Assembly (NCBI GenBank): GCA_030054175.1
Contig: JASGCM010000022.1
Location: 1 to 46,519, forward strand
Reading direction: 5' to 3'
Length of the DNA: 46,519 nt
Source: Alphaproteobacteria bacterium
GTDB taxonomy: Bacteria; Pseudomonadota; Gammaproteobacteria; Burkholderiales; Burkholderiaceae_C
Shown: positions 31,288 through 40,467 of the stretch, piece after piece
How positions within the stretch are numbered: the stretch's first letter is position 1
Layout of the letters: each line of letters opens with the position of its first letter
Position numbers and translations under genes: made by a program
Notes under the pieces: generated by a model
Told to the model about the DNA's origin: nothing
Database searches by the model: none
Seen by the model: only the letters and a program-made list of their open reading frames with translations

Positions 31288-31490
31288 GAACTGTGGGTCT
31301 GATAGACGTAGGGCTGCTGGGGCACCTGAGCGGCACGGTACTCGGACCAGGTTTCTCGGTCAGGGTTTTTATCCCACAACAAAGCGCGGCCTTGCCTTTG
31401 TCCGGCTTCCAGTTCCGGGCGTTGTTGGCGCAACTCGGTGATGAATTGGGTGGTGTCGGATTGGTAGTCGGCACGGCGGAAAAAAGGCAT
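31284..31490 (-). CDS. DUF3460 family small protein
   Basis: This 68-residue soluble protein contains the DUF3460 signature: YQSDTTQFITELRQQRPELE, then GRALLWDK. The family is nearly confined to beta-proteobacteria and lies upstream of scpA there. The start has a CAGGAG site 8 bases upstream. It is translationally coupled to scpA by a 4-base overlap, which suggests a linked function, but none is known. Confidence 0.9.
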   Translation of the reverse strand: MPFFRRADYQSDTTQFITELRQQRPELEAGQRQGRALLWDKNPDRETWSEYRAAQVPQQPYVYQTHSS

Positions 31491-31600
31491 GGGATGAACT
31501 CCTGAGAGGGATTATTTTACCGCCTTTGACCCGTGCTCAGCCCGGGTTGATTTGTCTCCTGAGTGCTGTCCAGCCTGGCATGGGGTGCTATTCTGAAGGC

Positions 31601-33079
31601 ATGTGAATTTTCAGGCCCCGATTGCTCGTCGCTTTGCAAGGCTACAGCCGCGAGCGCGGGCTGCGTGATCTGGGCGCTGGCATCACGGTCGCGGTCGTGG
31701 CATTGCCATTGGCCATGGCCTTTGCCATCGCCACGCTCATGTCCGGGCTTTTGCTCATGGTCATGGGCTTGTTGTGAATGGGCAACTTGATTCGCTTCAT
31801 TCCGGTGGCAGTCGTGATTGGTTTCACCAACGGCATTGCGGTGTTGATCATCATGTCCCAACTGAAAGACTTTTGGGGCCTACAGGTCGCTGCCATGCCA
31901 GCCGATTTTTCAGGCATCGTTCAAGCACTATTGACACATGCTCACACCTGGAACCCAACGGCCTTGCTGATTTCGCTGGGGTCGTTGGCAGTGTTGATCG
32001 TCTGGCAAATGGGGTTGCCGAGGCTGTGGTCGGTGGAGCACCCTTGGCGGCGGCGGTTGGGATTGGTGCCCGCCTCTTTGGTGGCGCTGATCTGGGCCAC
32101 TTGGGTGACTTGGGCCGCAGGTTTGCCGGTCGAGACCATAGGCTCCAAGTTTGGGGGGATCCCCAGCGTAGTGCCCGAGTGGCATTGGCCCGTATTCAGT
32201 GCGCAGGTTTTGATCGACCTGTGGCCTTCCGCCATGACCCTGGCTTTACTTGGAGCGATTGAGTCCCTGCTGTGCGCCCGCATCGCCGACCAGATGATCG
32301 ATGATCGGCATGATGCCAACCAAGAGCTGATGGCCCAGGGCATCGCCAATGTACTCACCCCTTTGCTCGGGGGCATGCCGGCCACTGGCACCATCGCCAG
32401 AACGGTGACCAACATCAAGCAAGGAGCCAGCAGCCCAGTGGCCGGTTTGGTGCACGCCATCACTTTGGCCTTGATTGTGGTGTGTGCCGCGCCATTGGCC
32501 ATGCACGTTCCACTGGCGGCATTGGCGGCCATCTTGATGTTTGTCGCCTGGAACATGGGCGAGTGGCGTGAATTCGCGCATTTGCGCCAGTTCCGGCTGC
32601 CCTACCGGGTAATTTTGTTGGCGGTGTTTGCCTTGACCGTGGTGGTCGATTTGACAGTGGCGGTCGAGTTCGGTCTGGCGGCTGCTTGTCTGACCTTCAT
32701 CTATCGCATCTCCAATCTGAGTCGGATCGAAGCGGTGCCCTTGTCTGCGCTGGAGAGTTTGCAAGGTCAGGCCTGGGGCGGCCAGGTGCGGGTGCATCGG
32801 CTGTACGGCGCTTTGTTTTTTGGCGCAGTGCGGCTGGTCGAGTCTTTGGCCGAGCCGCTGGCTTCGGGCGACGCACTGGTGTTGGATTTGAAAAACCTGA
32901 TTTACATGGACAGTTCGGGGTCCGACGCATTGCTGGCGCTGCGACGTCAATGCGAGCACCAAGGCATCAGGCTGGTCTTGACTGGCATGGTCCACCAGCC
33001 TTTGGACATGGCCAAGCGCATCGGTCTGGCCGATTTGGCTTGGTCGTTCAGTCCTCCGAGCGAGACTGCCGACTCATGA
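31601..33079 (+). pseudogene. SulP-family anion transporter with STAS domain, decayed
   Basis: The frame beginning at ATG 31601 (GAAGG site upstream) has TGA as its second codon. It then reads FRPRLLVALQGYSRERGLRD and ALPLAMAFAIA, a standard SulP start. After AFAIA it jumps to TLMSGLLLMVMGLL, omitting about 50 residues that in relatives hold the next membrane spans and the GGSRVQIGGP-type region. A second in-frame TGA (31775-31777) replaces the usual Arg before MGNLIRFIPVAVVIGFTNG. The remaining frame 31778-33079 (433 residues) carries the later spans and a complete STAS domain (about 325-425). Both TGAs could arise by C-to-T change of CGA. Transport is not expected. The 3' end overlaps gpsA by 32 bases. 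Confidence 0.85.
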
Positions 33080-34061
33080 GCAGGCTGACTGCCCCTTGGG
33101 CGGTGATTTGGCCTTCGAGCAATTGCATCACGGCAGCGGTGATGGGCATGTCCACCCCCAGTTTGTGGGCTCGGCGCATGACCGTGCGGGCGCTGTAGAC
33201 CCCTTCGGCCACATGCCCCAAGGATTCGACGGCTTGTGCCAGGTTCAGACCCTGGGCCAAGGCCAAACCCACCCTGCGGTTGCGTGACAGATCACCGGTG
33301 GCGGTCAGCACCAAGTCACCCAATCCACTCAAGCCCATGAAGGTGTCCCCTCGCGCTCCCAGGGCCAAGCCCAAGCAGGTGATTTCGGCCAGACCCCTGG
33401 TGATCAGGGCTGCACGAGCATTCAAGCCCAAAGCCATGCCGTCGCATAAGCCGGTGGCGATGGCCATGACGTTTTTCACGGCCCCACCCACCTCAACCCC
33501 AATGATGTCGGCGTTTTCATAGACCCGCAGATGATCGACATGAAAAGCCGATACCAGGGCTTGTCGTACGGCGTCGTGGGGGCTGGCTGCGACCAGAGCG
33601 GTGGGCAAACCAGCAGCCACTTCCTGAGCGAAACTGGGCCCGCTGAGCGCGCCGCACAACAGATGGGGTGCGACTTGGGACTGAACCTCGTGGGGTAGGC
33701 TGCCCCCCGGCTGAAGGCTGGGGTCGCTCCCTGGGGCTTCAAAGCCTTTACACAACCACGCCACAGGCACCTGGGCATTCAGTAACCGTGTCGCCTCTTG
33801 CAACAAAGGCCTCAGACTGGACATGGGACCGGCCAATACCACCAGATCGGTCCCGGTCAGGGTAGGTGCCAACGGGCCACTGATGATGTCGAGATCGACC
33901 GGTAAGGTGACCCCGGGTAAGTAGCGCTGGTTGCGCCGGGTGTCTTTCATGGACTGGGCTTGGGCGGCGTCGCGGGCCCAGAGCAGCGTTTGGTGACGCC
34001 GCGCCGCATGAATGGCCAATGCCGTACCCCAAGACCCAGCGCCGAGAATTGAGATTTTCAT
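33048..34061 (-). CDS. gpsA: NAD(P)H-dependent glycerol-3-phosphate dehydrogenase
   Basis: GpsA makes sn-glycerol-3-phosphate for phospholipids. The 337-residue protein has the Rossmann motif [12 protein letters not shown] (5-16), the catalytic-lysine region [13 protein letters not shown] and [14 protein letters not shown], and [23 protein letters not shown]. It is the last gene of rhodanese-grxC-secB-gpsA on the minus strand, 28 bases after secB, a conserved beta/gamma-proteobacterial order. Its 3' end overlaps the SulP pseudogene tail-to-tail. Confidence 0.97.
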   Translation of the reverse strand: MKISILGAGSWGTALAIHAARRHQTLLWARDAAQAQSMKDTRRNQRYLPGVTLPVDLDIISGPLAPTLTGTDLVVLAGPMSSLRPLLQEATRLLNAQVPVAWLCKGFEAPGSDPSLQPGGSLPHEVQSQVAPHLLCGALSGPSFAQEVAAGLPTALVAASPHDAVRQALVSAFHVDHLRVYENADIIGVEVGGAVKNVMAIATGLCDGMALGLNARAALITRGLAEITCLGLALGARGDTFMGLSGLGDLVLTATGDLSRNRRVGLALAQGLNLAQAVESLGHVAEGVYSARTVMRRAHKLGVDMPITAAVMQLLEGQITAQGAVSLLMSRQSRSED

Positions 34062-34089
34062 AGTGGCGATAGCCTGGTTTGGACGCCCT

Positions 34090-34530
34090 TTACTGTCCAG
34101 GGGCTTGTTGCTCCAGTTGCTGCTGATAAATGGCTTGGAAATTGACTTCGGTCAGATGGACCGGAGGAAAACCGGCGCGCTGGATCAGGTCGGCCAGATT
34201 GCCGCGCAAGTAGGGATAAACGATTTGCGGACAAGCGATGCCCAACAAGGGCCCCATTTGTTCGTCAGGAATATTTTTGACCTGAAAAATCCCGGCTTGC
34301 TTGGCTTCGACCAAAAACAGGGTTTTGTCGCCCATTCGAGATGTGACCGTGGCTTGTACCGTGACTTCCACTTGCCCTTCAGCAATATTTTGTACGCCGA
34401 CACCCAGTTGGATTTCGACCGATGGCTGTTCGGTCGTCGACAGTATCTCAGGGGAATTGGGTTGTTCGAGCGAGGCATCCTTGAGGTAAACACGCAAGAT
34501 GTTAAAGGCGGGCGCTGTAGTATCGGTCAT
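34090..34530 (-). CDS. secB: Protein-export chaperone SecB
   Basis: SecB holds precursor proteins unfolded and delivers them to SecA. The 146-residue protein starts [25 protein letters not shown] and contains [30 protein letters not shown], standard for the family. The ATG at 34530 has an AGGATC site; the frame upstream to 34593 is not conserved in character and crosses a hairpin. Confidence 0.97.
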   Translation of the reverse strand: MTDTTAPAFNILRVYLKDASLEQPNSPEILSTTEQPSVEIQLGVGVQNIAEGQVEVTVQATVTSRMGDKTLFLVEAKQAGIFQVKNIPDEQMGPLLGIACPQIVYPYLRGNLADLIQRAGFPPVHLTEVNFQAIYQQQLEQQAPGQ

Positions 34531-34552
34531 GAAGGGATCCTGAGATGAGAAA

Positions 34553-34578
34553 GCCCGCTGCGGCAAACCGAAGCGGGC
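34553..34578 (-). terminator. Intra-operon terminator-like hairpin between grxC and secB
   Basis: Arms GCCCGCT (34553-34559) and AGCGGGC (34572-34578) enclose an inner CGG/CCG pair and a CAAA loop. On the minus strand the hairpin is followed by TTTCTC. It lies between the grxC stop and the secB start and may attenuate read-through from the rhodanese and grxC genes into secB and gpsA. Confidence 0.65.
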
Positions 34579-34617
34579 GGGAAATTCGGTCAATAAAAAA
34601 TGATTATGCTTGATAAA

Positions 34618-34878
34618 TCAAACGGTACGCAGCAGGGGTTCGAGGCCGCCGCGGCCATCCAAAGCGATCAGATCGTCACAGCCGCCCACATGGGTGTCGC
34701 CGATGAAGATTTGCGGCACCGTGCGTCGTCTGGTGACCGCCATCATGTGCTCGCGCTGGGTAGGATCGGTGTCGATGCGGATTTCTTCGATGTGTTCAAC
34801 GCCTTTGGCTTTCAGGATCTGTTTTGCCCGGATGCAGTAGGGGCAATCGGCAGTGGTGTACATCTTCACGTGGGACAT
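34618..34878 (-). CDS. grxC: Dithiol glutaredoxin 3
   Basis: The 86-residue protein has the dithiol active site CPYC (Cys12 and Cys15), the TVPQIFIGDTHVGGCDDL glutathione-binding stretch and normal GrxC length. The ATG at 34878 follows a GGAG site; an ATG four codons upstream is less likely. It lies 24 bases after the rhodanese gene. Confidence 0.97.
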   Translation of the reverse strand: MSHVKMYTTADCPYCIRAKQILKAKGVEHIEEIRIDTDPTQREHMMAVTRRRTVPQIFIGDTHVGGCDDLIALDGRGGLEPLLRTV

Positions 34879-34902
34879 ATTGGACTCCAAAGTGTCAAGG
34901 GT

Positions 34903-35310
34903 TTAGCTTTTGAGGACGGGTTGGCTGGCTTCGCGCCAAGCTTTGAGGCCGCCCGTCAGAGACAATGCTTGGGTGTAGCCCAGTTTTTTGGCTACTGCCA
35001 CGGCGCTGCGCGAACGCATCCCGCTGGCGCAAACCAGGATCAGGGGCAGGTTCTTGTCGCGGGCCACCACCGGCAGTCGGTCGTTGAGTTCAGACAAGGG
35101 GATGTGTTTGGCGCCGGGCACATGGCCAGCATTGAACTCGGCGTCGGTGCAAACATCGATGACCACGGCTTTCTCGCGATTGATTTTCTGGACTGTCTCA
35201 ATGACGGTTAACCCAGAGGAAGATGCGCCTTGGATGATGGGCAAAAACAACAAAAAACCCGAGGCCAAAGCCACGGAAATCAGCATCCAGTTGTCGAGAA
35301 TGAATTGCAA
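34903..35310 (-). CDS. Membrane-anchored rhodanese-like sulfurtransferase (YibN type)
   Basis: The 135-residue protein has one N-terminal membrane span (about 7-27) and a rhodanese domain with active-site Cys94 in VCASGMRS. The start is TTG (35308-35310) with an AGGA site. YibN-like proteins precede grxC-secB-gpsA in many proteobacteria, and links to membrane protein handling have been proposed. The loop length fits sulfur transfer rather than phosphatase chemistry. It is divergent from gpmA across about 100 bases. Confidence 0.93.
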   Translation of the reverse strand: MQFILDNWMLISVALASGFLLFLPIIQGASSSGLTVIETVQKINREKAVVIDVCTDAEFNAGHVPGAKHIPLSELNDRLPVVARDKNLPLILVCASGMRSRSAVAVAKKLGYTQALSLTGGLKAWREASQPVLKS

Positions 35311-35411
35311 GGTAGGTCCTGTGGTCAGTCTGTGTCAGTATGTCATTTTAAAATCAAGTTGATCAACCCCGTCTGCGGCAGGCTCAACCGCTCATTTTTC
35401 TGATTTTCATC

Positions 35412-36155
35412 ATGCATCAACTTGTACTCATCCGGCACGGCGAATCGACCTGGAACTTGGAAAACCGCTTCACTGGCTGGACAGATGTGGCCTTGACCGA
35501 GAACGGCGTGTGTCAAGCCCAGCAGGCTGGATCCTTGCTTAAAGCCGAAGGTTTTGAATTTGACCTTGCTTACACCAGCGTACTCAAGCGCGCCATTCAC
35601 ACCCTATGGCATTGTCTGGACGCCATGGAGCGTCCTTGGCTGCCCGTGGTCAACCATTGGCGGCTCAATGAGCGCCACTATGGTGCTTTGCAGGGGTTGA
35701 ACAAGGCCGACATGGCCAAACAGTACGGCGACGACCAGGTGCTGGTGTGGCGGCGCAGCTACAACACCCCGCCCCCCGCCTTGGAGCCCGGCGATCCGCG
35801 CTGCGAGCGCAGTGACCGCCGCTATGCCCAACTGTCCCCGGAGCAAATTCCCTTGACCGAATGTCTGAAAGACACAGTGGCGCGGGTGATTCCTTTTTGG
35901 CAAGATACCATGGCCCCTTCGATCCAGTCTGGCATGCGGATCCTGGTGGTGGCTCATGGCAATTCGATCCGGGCCTTGGTGAAGTACCTTGACGGTATCT
36001 CTGATGCTGACATCGTGGGTCTGAATATTCCAAACGGCATTCCCTTGGTGTACGAGTTGGACACTCAGCTCAAGCCCATGCGCCACTATTACCTGGGTGA
36101 CACCGAGGCGGCGGCCCGTGCGGCGGCGGCTGTGGCGGCTCAGGGCAAGACCTGA
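35412..36155 (+). CDS. gpmA: 2,3-bisphosphoglycerate-dependent phosphoglycerate mutase
   Basis: GpmA interconverts 3- and 2-phosphoglycerate in glycolysis. The 247-residue protein starts [15 protein letters not shown] with the phosphohistidine His9 and contains [10 protein letters not shown], the catalytic [13 protein letters not shown] and [16 protein letters not shown]. An Ala-rich tail ends it. No ribosome site is obvious. The ctpA gene follows after 57 bases. Confidence 0.97.
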   Translation: MHQLVLIRHGESTWNLENRFTGWTDVALTENGVCQAQQAGSLLKAEGFEFDLAYTSVLKRAIHTLWHCLDAMERPWLPVVNHWRLNERHYGALQGLNKADMAKQYGDDQVLVWRRSYNTPPPALEPGDPRCERSDRRYAQLSPEQIPLTECLKDTVARVIPFWQDTMAPSIQSGMRILVVAHGNSIRALVKYLDGISDADIVGLNIPNGIPLVYELDTQLKPMRHYYLGDTEAAARAAAAVAAQGKT

Positions 36156-36212
36156 GGCCTGCAAACCCTTCCCGGTGGCGTTACCATAACCCTTCCTATA
36201 CAGGTGAACATC

Positions 36213-37661
36213 ATGCGTCACACCCTCAAAATCATCGGCTGGCTGGGCGTGGGCGCCTTGACCGGCGCCCTGACCACGGTTTCCTTGCAAACAGTGGCGC
36301 GCTCAAACATGGCTCCTTTGCCGCTGGAAGAACTGCAGCAACTGGCGGCCGTCTTCAGCATGGTCAAAAGCGACTATGTCGAGCCGGTCGATGAAAAGAA
36401 GCTGATCACCGACGCCATTTCGGGCATGGTGGCCAGCCTAGACCCGCACTCGCAGTACTTTGACAAGAAAAGCTTCAAAGAATTCCGCGAGGGCACTTCC
36501 GGTCGTTTTGTTGGTGTGGGCATTGAGATCACCATGGAAGAGGGTTTGGTCAAGGTGGTCTCGCCCATCGAGGGCTCGCCGGCTTTCCGCGCCGGCTTGA
36601 AATCGGGCGATCTGATCACCAAGGTCGACGATACAGCGGTCAAAGGCTTGACCCTGAATGAAGCCGTCAAGCGCATGCGCGGGGAGCCCAACACCCGAGT
36701 GGTTTTGACGATCTTTCGCAAAGTTGAGAACCGCACTTTCCCAGTGACCATCATCCGTGAAGAAATCAAAACCCAGAGCGTCAAAGGAAGATTGATTGAG
36801 CCAGGTTACGCTTGGCTGCGTTTGTCGCAATTCCAAGAGCGTACCGTGGAAGACTTCGCCAAAAAGCTCGAAGAGATTCATCAGCAAGAATCGCAGTTGA
36901 AGGGCTTGGTGCTCGATTTACGCAACGATCCGGGGGGCTTGCTCGATGCGGCAGTCGCGGTATCGGCGGCCTTTTTACCCGACAACGTGACGGTAGTCAG
37001 CACCAATGGTCAACTGGCCGAAAGCCAATTCATTTACAAAGCAGCCCCCCAGTTCTATTTGCGTCGGGGCGGAGCCGACCCCATCCAGCGCATGAATGAG
37101 CGAACCCAAGGCATATACCGCCGAATTCCTTTGGTGGTGCTGGTCAACGAGGGTTCGGCGTCTGCCAGCGAGATCGTCGCTGGTGCGTTGCAGGATCACA
37201 AGCGCGCCAAGATCATGGGCAGCCAGACTTTTGGCAAGGGTTCGGTGCAGACCGTGCGTCAGTTGGGCCCTGACACAGCGCTGAAAATCACCACGGCGCG
37301 CTACTACACTCCCAGTGGTCGATCCATTCAAGCCAAAGGCATCGTCCCGGACGTGTTGGTGGATGAAACACCCGAGGGCAGCCCCTTTGCGGTATTGCGC
37401 ACCCGAGAAGCCGATTTGGAAAAGCACCTCAACAGTGGGCAAGGGGAAGAAGCCAAGAACCCAGAGCGCGAAAAGGCGCGGGAAGAAGCCTTGAAGCGCT
37501 TGGAAGAAGAGGCCAAAAAACCCAATAGTCAGCGCCGCCCACCTGAGTTCGGCAGCAAGGATGATTTCCAGTTGCAACAGGCCTTGAATCAGCTCAAAGG
37601 GGTGTCGGTGATGGCCAGCAAGACCCAAACCGAGCGCGCTGAACCGAAAAAGGAGAATTGA
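36213..37661 (+). CDS. ctpA: Carboxy-terminal processing protease (S41), CtpA type
   Basis: This periplasmic serine protease has 482 residues: a signal/anchor segment (1-30), a PDZ domain (about 95-170), an S41 peptidase domain with the serine motif NEGSASASEI and lysine motif TFGKGSVQT, and a charged Glu/Lys-rich C-terminal tail (about 395-482). The family degrades or trims periplasmic proteins and murein hydrolases. The ATG at 36213 follows an AGGTG site. The gene lies between gpmA and moeB/thiF, as in many Burkholderiales, but without the usual envC-like gene between gpmA and ctpA. Confidence 0.94.
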   Translation: MRHTLKIIGWLGVGALTGALTTVSLQTVARSNMAPLPLEELQQLAAVFSMVKSDYVEPVDEKKLITDAISGMVASLDPHSQYFDKKSFKEFREGTSGRFVGVGIEITMEEGLVKVVSPIEGSPAFRAGLKSGDLITKVDDTAVKGLTLNEAVKRMRGEPNTRVVLTIFRKVENRTFPVTIIREEIKTQSVKGRLIEPGYAWLRLSQFQERTVEDFAKKLEEIHQQESQLKGLVLDLRNDPGGLLDAAVAVSAAFLPDNVTVVSTNGQLAESQFIYKAAPQFYLRRGGADPIQRMNERTQGIYRRIPLVVLVNEGSASASEIVAGALQDHKRAKIMGSQTFGKGSVQTVRQLGPDTALKITTARYYTPSGRSIQAKGIVPDVLVDETPEGSPFAVLRTREADLEKHLNSGQGEEAKNPEREKAREEALKRLEEEAKKPNSQRRPPEFGSKDDFQLQQALNQLKGVSVMASKTQTERAEPKKEN

Positions 37662-37664
37662 GGC

Positions 37665-38417
37665 TTGGATGATGCGGCCCTACTGCGCTACTCGCGCCAC
37701 ATCTTGCTTGATGCGGTAGGCGTTGAGGGCCAGCAAAACGCCTTGAACGGTCACGCTTTGCTGATCGGCGCCGGTGGTTTGGGCTCGGCGGTGGCGCTTT
37801 ATTTGGCCGCCAGCGGCGTAGGCCGCATGACCCTTGTCGATGGTGACCGGGTTGAATTGACCAATTTGCAACGCCAAATTGCGCACACCCAAGACCGGTT
37901 GGGACAGCCCAAGGTGGATTCGGCGCGACTGGCCATGCTGGCCCTCAATCCGGGCATCCAGGTTCAGGCCATTTCGGCTCGGGCCGATGCTGAGTGGTTG
38001 GACCGCTGGGTGCCTCAGGTGGGGGTGGTGGTTGATGGTTGCGACAACTTCGAGACCCGCCAACGTGTCAATGCCGCTTGTGTCCAGCATGGGGTGCCCT
38101 TGGTCAGCGGTTCGGTGTTAGGGTTTGACGGCCAATTCAGCGTATTCGACACGCGTCGACCCGACTCTCCTTGCTATGCATGTTTGTTCCCGCCCGATGC
38201 ACCGCCTCCCGAGGTGCGTTGCGCAACCATGGGTGTCCTGGCCCCTTTGGTTGGCGTCATGGGCACCCTACAAGCGACCGAAGCGTTGAAAATCCTCATG
38301 GGCTTGAGTAGCGATGTACCCGGTCGTTTGTTGATGCTCGACGGCCAACGCTTGCAATGGACCGAATTGCGCCTGGGTCGTGCGCCCGACTGCCTGGTTT
38401 GTGCCCAACGCCCCTAG
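37665..38417 (+). CDS. MoeB/ThiF-type sulfur-carrier adenylyltransferase
   Basis: This E1-like enzyme adenylates the C-terminus of MoaD or ThiS. The 250-residue protein has the nucleotide-binding LLIGAGGLGSAVALYLAASG, DGDRVELTNLQRQ, CATMGVLAPLVGVMG and two CxxC zinc pairs (CYAC and CLVC). There is no C-terminal rhodanese domain. The start is TTG at 37665 behind GGAG; no in-frame ATG is near. MoeB and ThiF cannot be told apart by sequence alone here, and no moaD or thiS is nearby. It overlaps the convergent DUF429 gene by four bases. Confidence 0.93.
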   Translation: MDDAALLRYSRHILLDAVGVEGQQNALNGHALLIGAGGLGSAVALYLAASGVGRMTLVDGDRVELTNLQRQIAHTQDRLGQPKVDSARLAMLALNPGIQVQAISARADAEWLDRWVPQVGVVVDGCDNFETRQRVNAACVQHGVPLVSGSVLGFDGQFSVFDTRRPDSPCYACLFPPDAPPPEVRCATMGVLAPLVGVMGTLQATEALKILMGLSSDVPGRLLMLDGQRLQWTELRLGRAPDCLVCAQRP

Positions 38418-39244
38418 GCGGTGACGATCCACCCCTCAAGCGGATCGAACTGGGGTAAGCCATAACGGGCTGCGCCCGCTTGGTGCTGCTGCAGTGCCCA
38501 AGCCGCTTGCACCATGCACAGCACGGCATCCAGGGCATCGGCTTGACCATCGCTCAGCAGTTTTCCCCGATCGGCATTGCGCAACTGCAACCTGAGTCCC
38601 AATCGGGACTGCCCCAGTTCGAGTTTTTGCAGCAAGTCTGAGCGCGCCACCCAGCGCTCTGGCGTTTGTTTGGTTTTGTCATCACTTTTGTATGAGGTCG
38701 AGCCGATCAGTTCTCGGGCCAGGAGGCCCGGATAGGCCTCCAGGGCCACGCGATCGGGGTCTCCCGCATTCAGTCCGGGGATGTCAACGCCAGCGGCGCG
38801 CAGGCGTGGCACGCCCGCATGCAACATGTAGGCCACGGGCGGGTTGACCCACTTCATCGATGGACTCGAGCCCGCAGGCCGATCGGTGGAACGGTGCGCC
38901 ATTTTTTGACCCACGGGGCGAGCGTCACAAAAGCCCTTGAAAGTGTTGCGAATCACTTCTCGGCTCAGGGCCGAGAAGTGATCCATGCAAGCGCCCCAGT
39001 CGGTCGGCCAGTCCAGGTGTTCGATCAATTCGCGGGGCAGGCCTAAAGGCAGATCAAAGCCGCCCACCCAGTTCCCAGGTTGCGTCAACCACTCGGACCA
39101 GGCGTCCAGAGACTCGTAATTCAGCAGATCAATCAGCCGCACCCGACCCGCATCGAGCTGGCCCAAGGCCACCACGATGGGTTTGCGACGTCGAGGGCTG
39201 CTGGAGAAATCACAGCCCAACACCCGGGGTCCCAGGGCGGCCAT
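38414..39244 (-). CDS. DUF429 family predicted nuclease
   Basis: The 276-residue protein begins with an RNase H-like strand (VLGCDFSSSPRRRKPIVVAL) whose Asp is a likely metal ligand. It also contains WVGGFDLPLGLPRELIEHL, LEAYPGLLAREL and a C-terminal DGQADALDAVLCMVQAAWA. These match DUF429, a family predicted to have an RNase H fold but with no settled function. It starts 12 bases after the BLUF gene and is probably the last gene of metG-folE-BLUF-DUF429. Confidence 0.85.
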   Translation of the reverse strand: MAALGPRVLGCDFSSSPRRRKPIVVALGQLDAGRVRLIDLLNYESLDAWSEWLTQPGNWVGGFDLPLGLPRELIEHLDWPTDWGACMDHFSALSREVIRNTFKGFCDARPVGQKMAHRSTDRPAGSSPSMKWVNPPVAYMLHAGVPRLRAAGVDIPGLNAGDPDRVALEAYPGLLARELIGSTSYKSDDKTKQTPERWVARSDLLQKLELGQSRLGLRLQLRNADRGKLLSDGQADALDAVLCMVQAAWALQQHQAGAARYGLPQFDPLEGWIVTA

Positions 39245-39256
39245 GGCGAGGTCGAC

Positions 39257-39682
39257 TCAGGCGCGTCCGATGATGGAAGCCGTAGCCATCAATTCTTCAA
39301 GCAAGGCCATAGACACTTTGCCCGACACTGCATAGGGGTCGAGCTCGGGGCGTTCGGAGTATTTCAACACAATCGAGGTGTTGAGCTTGGATAAGTTGAC
39401 TTGGCCCATGGTCCAGCCGCTGAAATGTCGCTCAGAGATTTCTTCGTAGTGAAGCAACTCGACATTTTTGTGTCGAGGGTCGGCGACGATCTGGTTGTAC
39501 AAATCGTTCACGGTGCCTCGTCCACCTTCGATGGCTTGCAAGAAAATGCCACCGCCATAGCAGAGGATGCCGGTGATGCCTTGTGACAGATTGTGGTTGC
39601 GAGCCGAAGCGAGGATGGCGTCGATGACTTGGGCCGAGTCGGGTTCGACGGCGCGGCTGACGTAGAGGAGGCGAACCAGCAT
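39257..39682 (-). CDS. Short BLUF-domain blue-light photoreceptor
   Basis: The 141-residue protein is a single BLUF domain that binds FAD. The photocycle residues are present: Tyr7 in RLLYVSRA, Asn31 in NHNLSQGITG, Gln49 in IFLQAIEG, and Trp90/Met92 in GWTMG. A C-terminal helical cap (about 100-141) follows. There is no output domain, so it must act through a partner protein as PixD-type proteins do. An AAGGA site precedes the ATG. It starts three bases after the folE stop. Confidence 0.93.
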   Translation of the reverse strand: MLVRLLYVSRAVEPDSAQVIDAILASARNHNLSQGITGILCYGGGIFLQAIEGGRGTVNDLYNQIVADPRHKNVELLHYEEISERHFSGWTMGQVNLSKLNTSIVLKYSERPELDPYAVSGKVSMALLEELMATASIIGRA

Positions 39683-39685
39683 GGG

Positions 39686-40384
39686 TCAGTCCTTGCGAGG
39701 GATAAGGGATAAGAACTCACGGCGCAGATTGGGGTCTTTCAGAAAGGCCCCGCGCATGACCGAGTTGATCATGCGGCTATCCATGTCTTTGACGCCACGC
39801 CAAGCCATGCAATAGTGGCTGGCTTCCATCACCAGGGCCAAACCATCGGGTTGGGTTTTTTCCTGAATCAGGTCGGCCAGTTGAACCACGGCTTCTTCCT
39901 GAATTTGAGGGCGACCCATGACCCATTCGGCCAGGCGCGCGTATTTGGACAGGCCAATCACATTGGTGTGCTCATTGGGCAACACGCCGATCCAGATCTT
40001 TCCGATGACCGGGCAAAAGTGGTGGCTGCAAGCGCTGCGCACGGTGATCGGGCCGACGATCATCAACTCGTTGAGGTGTTCTGCGTTGGGGAACTCGGTA
40101 ATGCTGGGCGCATTCACGTAACGACCCCTGAACACCTCTTGCAGGTACATTTTGGCCACGCGACGGGCGGTGTCGGCCGTGTTGTGGTCGTGTTCAGTAT
40201 CGATGACCAGGCTCTCTAGAACGCCACGCATCTTCACTTCGACCTCATCGAGCAAGGCCTCAAGTTCGCCAGGTTGGACAAACTCGGCGATGTTGTCATT
40301 AGAGTGGAAGCGTTTGCGCGCCTGGAGCAGACGCTCACGAATTTTCACCGAGACCGGAGTCCCGTTGTTCACGTCATCATTCAT
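39686..40384 (-). CDS. folE: GTP cyclohydrolase I
   Basis: FolE converts GTP to dihydroneopterin triphosphate, the first step of folate synthesis. The zinc motif SACSHHFCPVIGK, HDHNTADTARRVAKMYLQE and the C-terminal MRGAFLKDPNLRREFLSLI are characteristic. The start is uncertain: ATG 40384 (MNDDVNNGTPVSVKIRERLL) has a GAAGG site 11 bases upstream, while ATG 40408 and 40417 add residues unlike the family. NudB, the next enzyme in the pathway, is at 28767. Confidence 0.95.
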   Translation of the reverse strand: MNDDVNNGTPVSVKIRERLLQARKRFHSNDNIAEFVQPGELEALLDEVEVKMRGVLESLVIDTEHDHNTADTARRVAKMYLQEVFRGRYVNAPSITEFPNAEHLNELMIVGPITVRSACSHHFCPVIGKIWIGVLPNEHTNVIGLSKYARLAEWVMGRPQIQEEAVVQLADLIQEKTQPDGLALVMEASHYCMAWRGVKDMDSRMINSVMRGAFLKDPNLRREFLSLIPRKD

Positions 40385-40467
40385 GGGCGTCTGAACCTTC
40401 TTTAACATCTGGGTCATGGTATCAGTCCGCTGTCATCCCGCCAAATGCGGGGGTATTGCGGTCAGTT

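Noticed and set aside
31775..31777. TGA recoding (selenocysteine or alternative code) in the SulP gene.
   Set aside because: Many intact genes here end with TGA, no SECIS-like context is apparent, and the gene also has a deletion and another TGA at codon 2, so decay is simpler.
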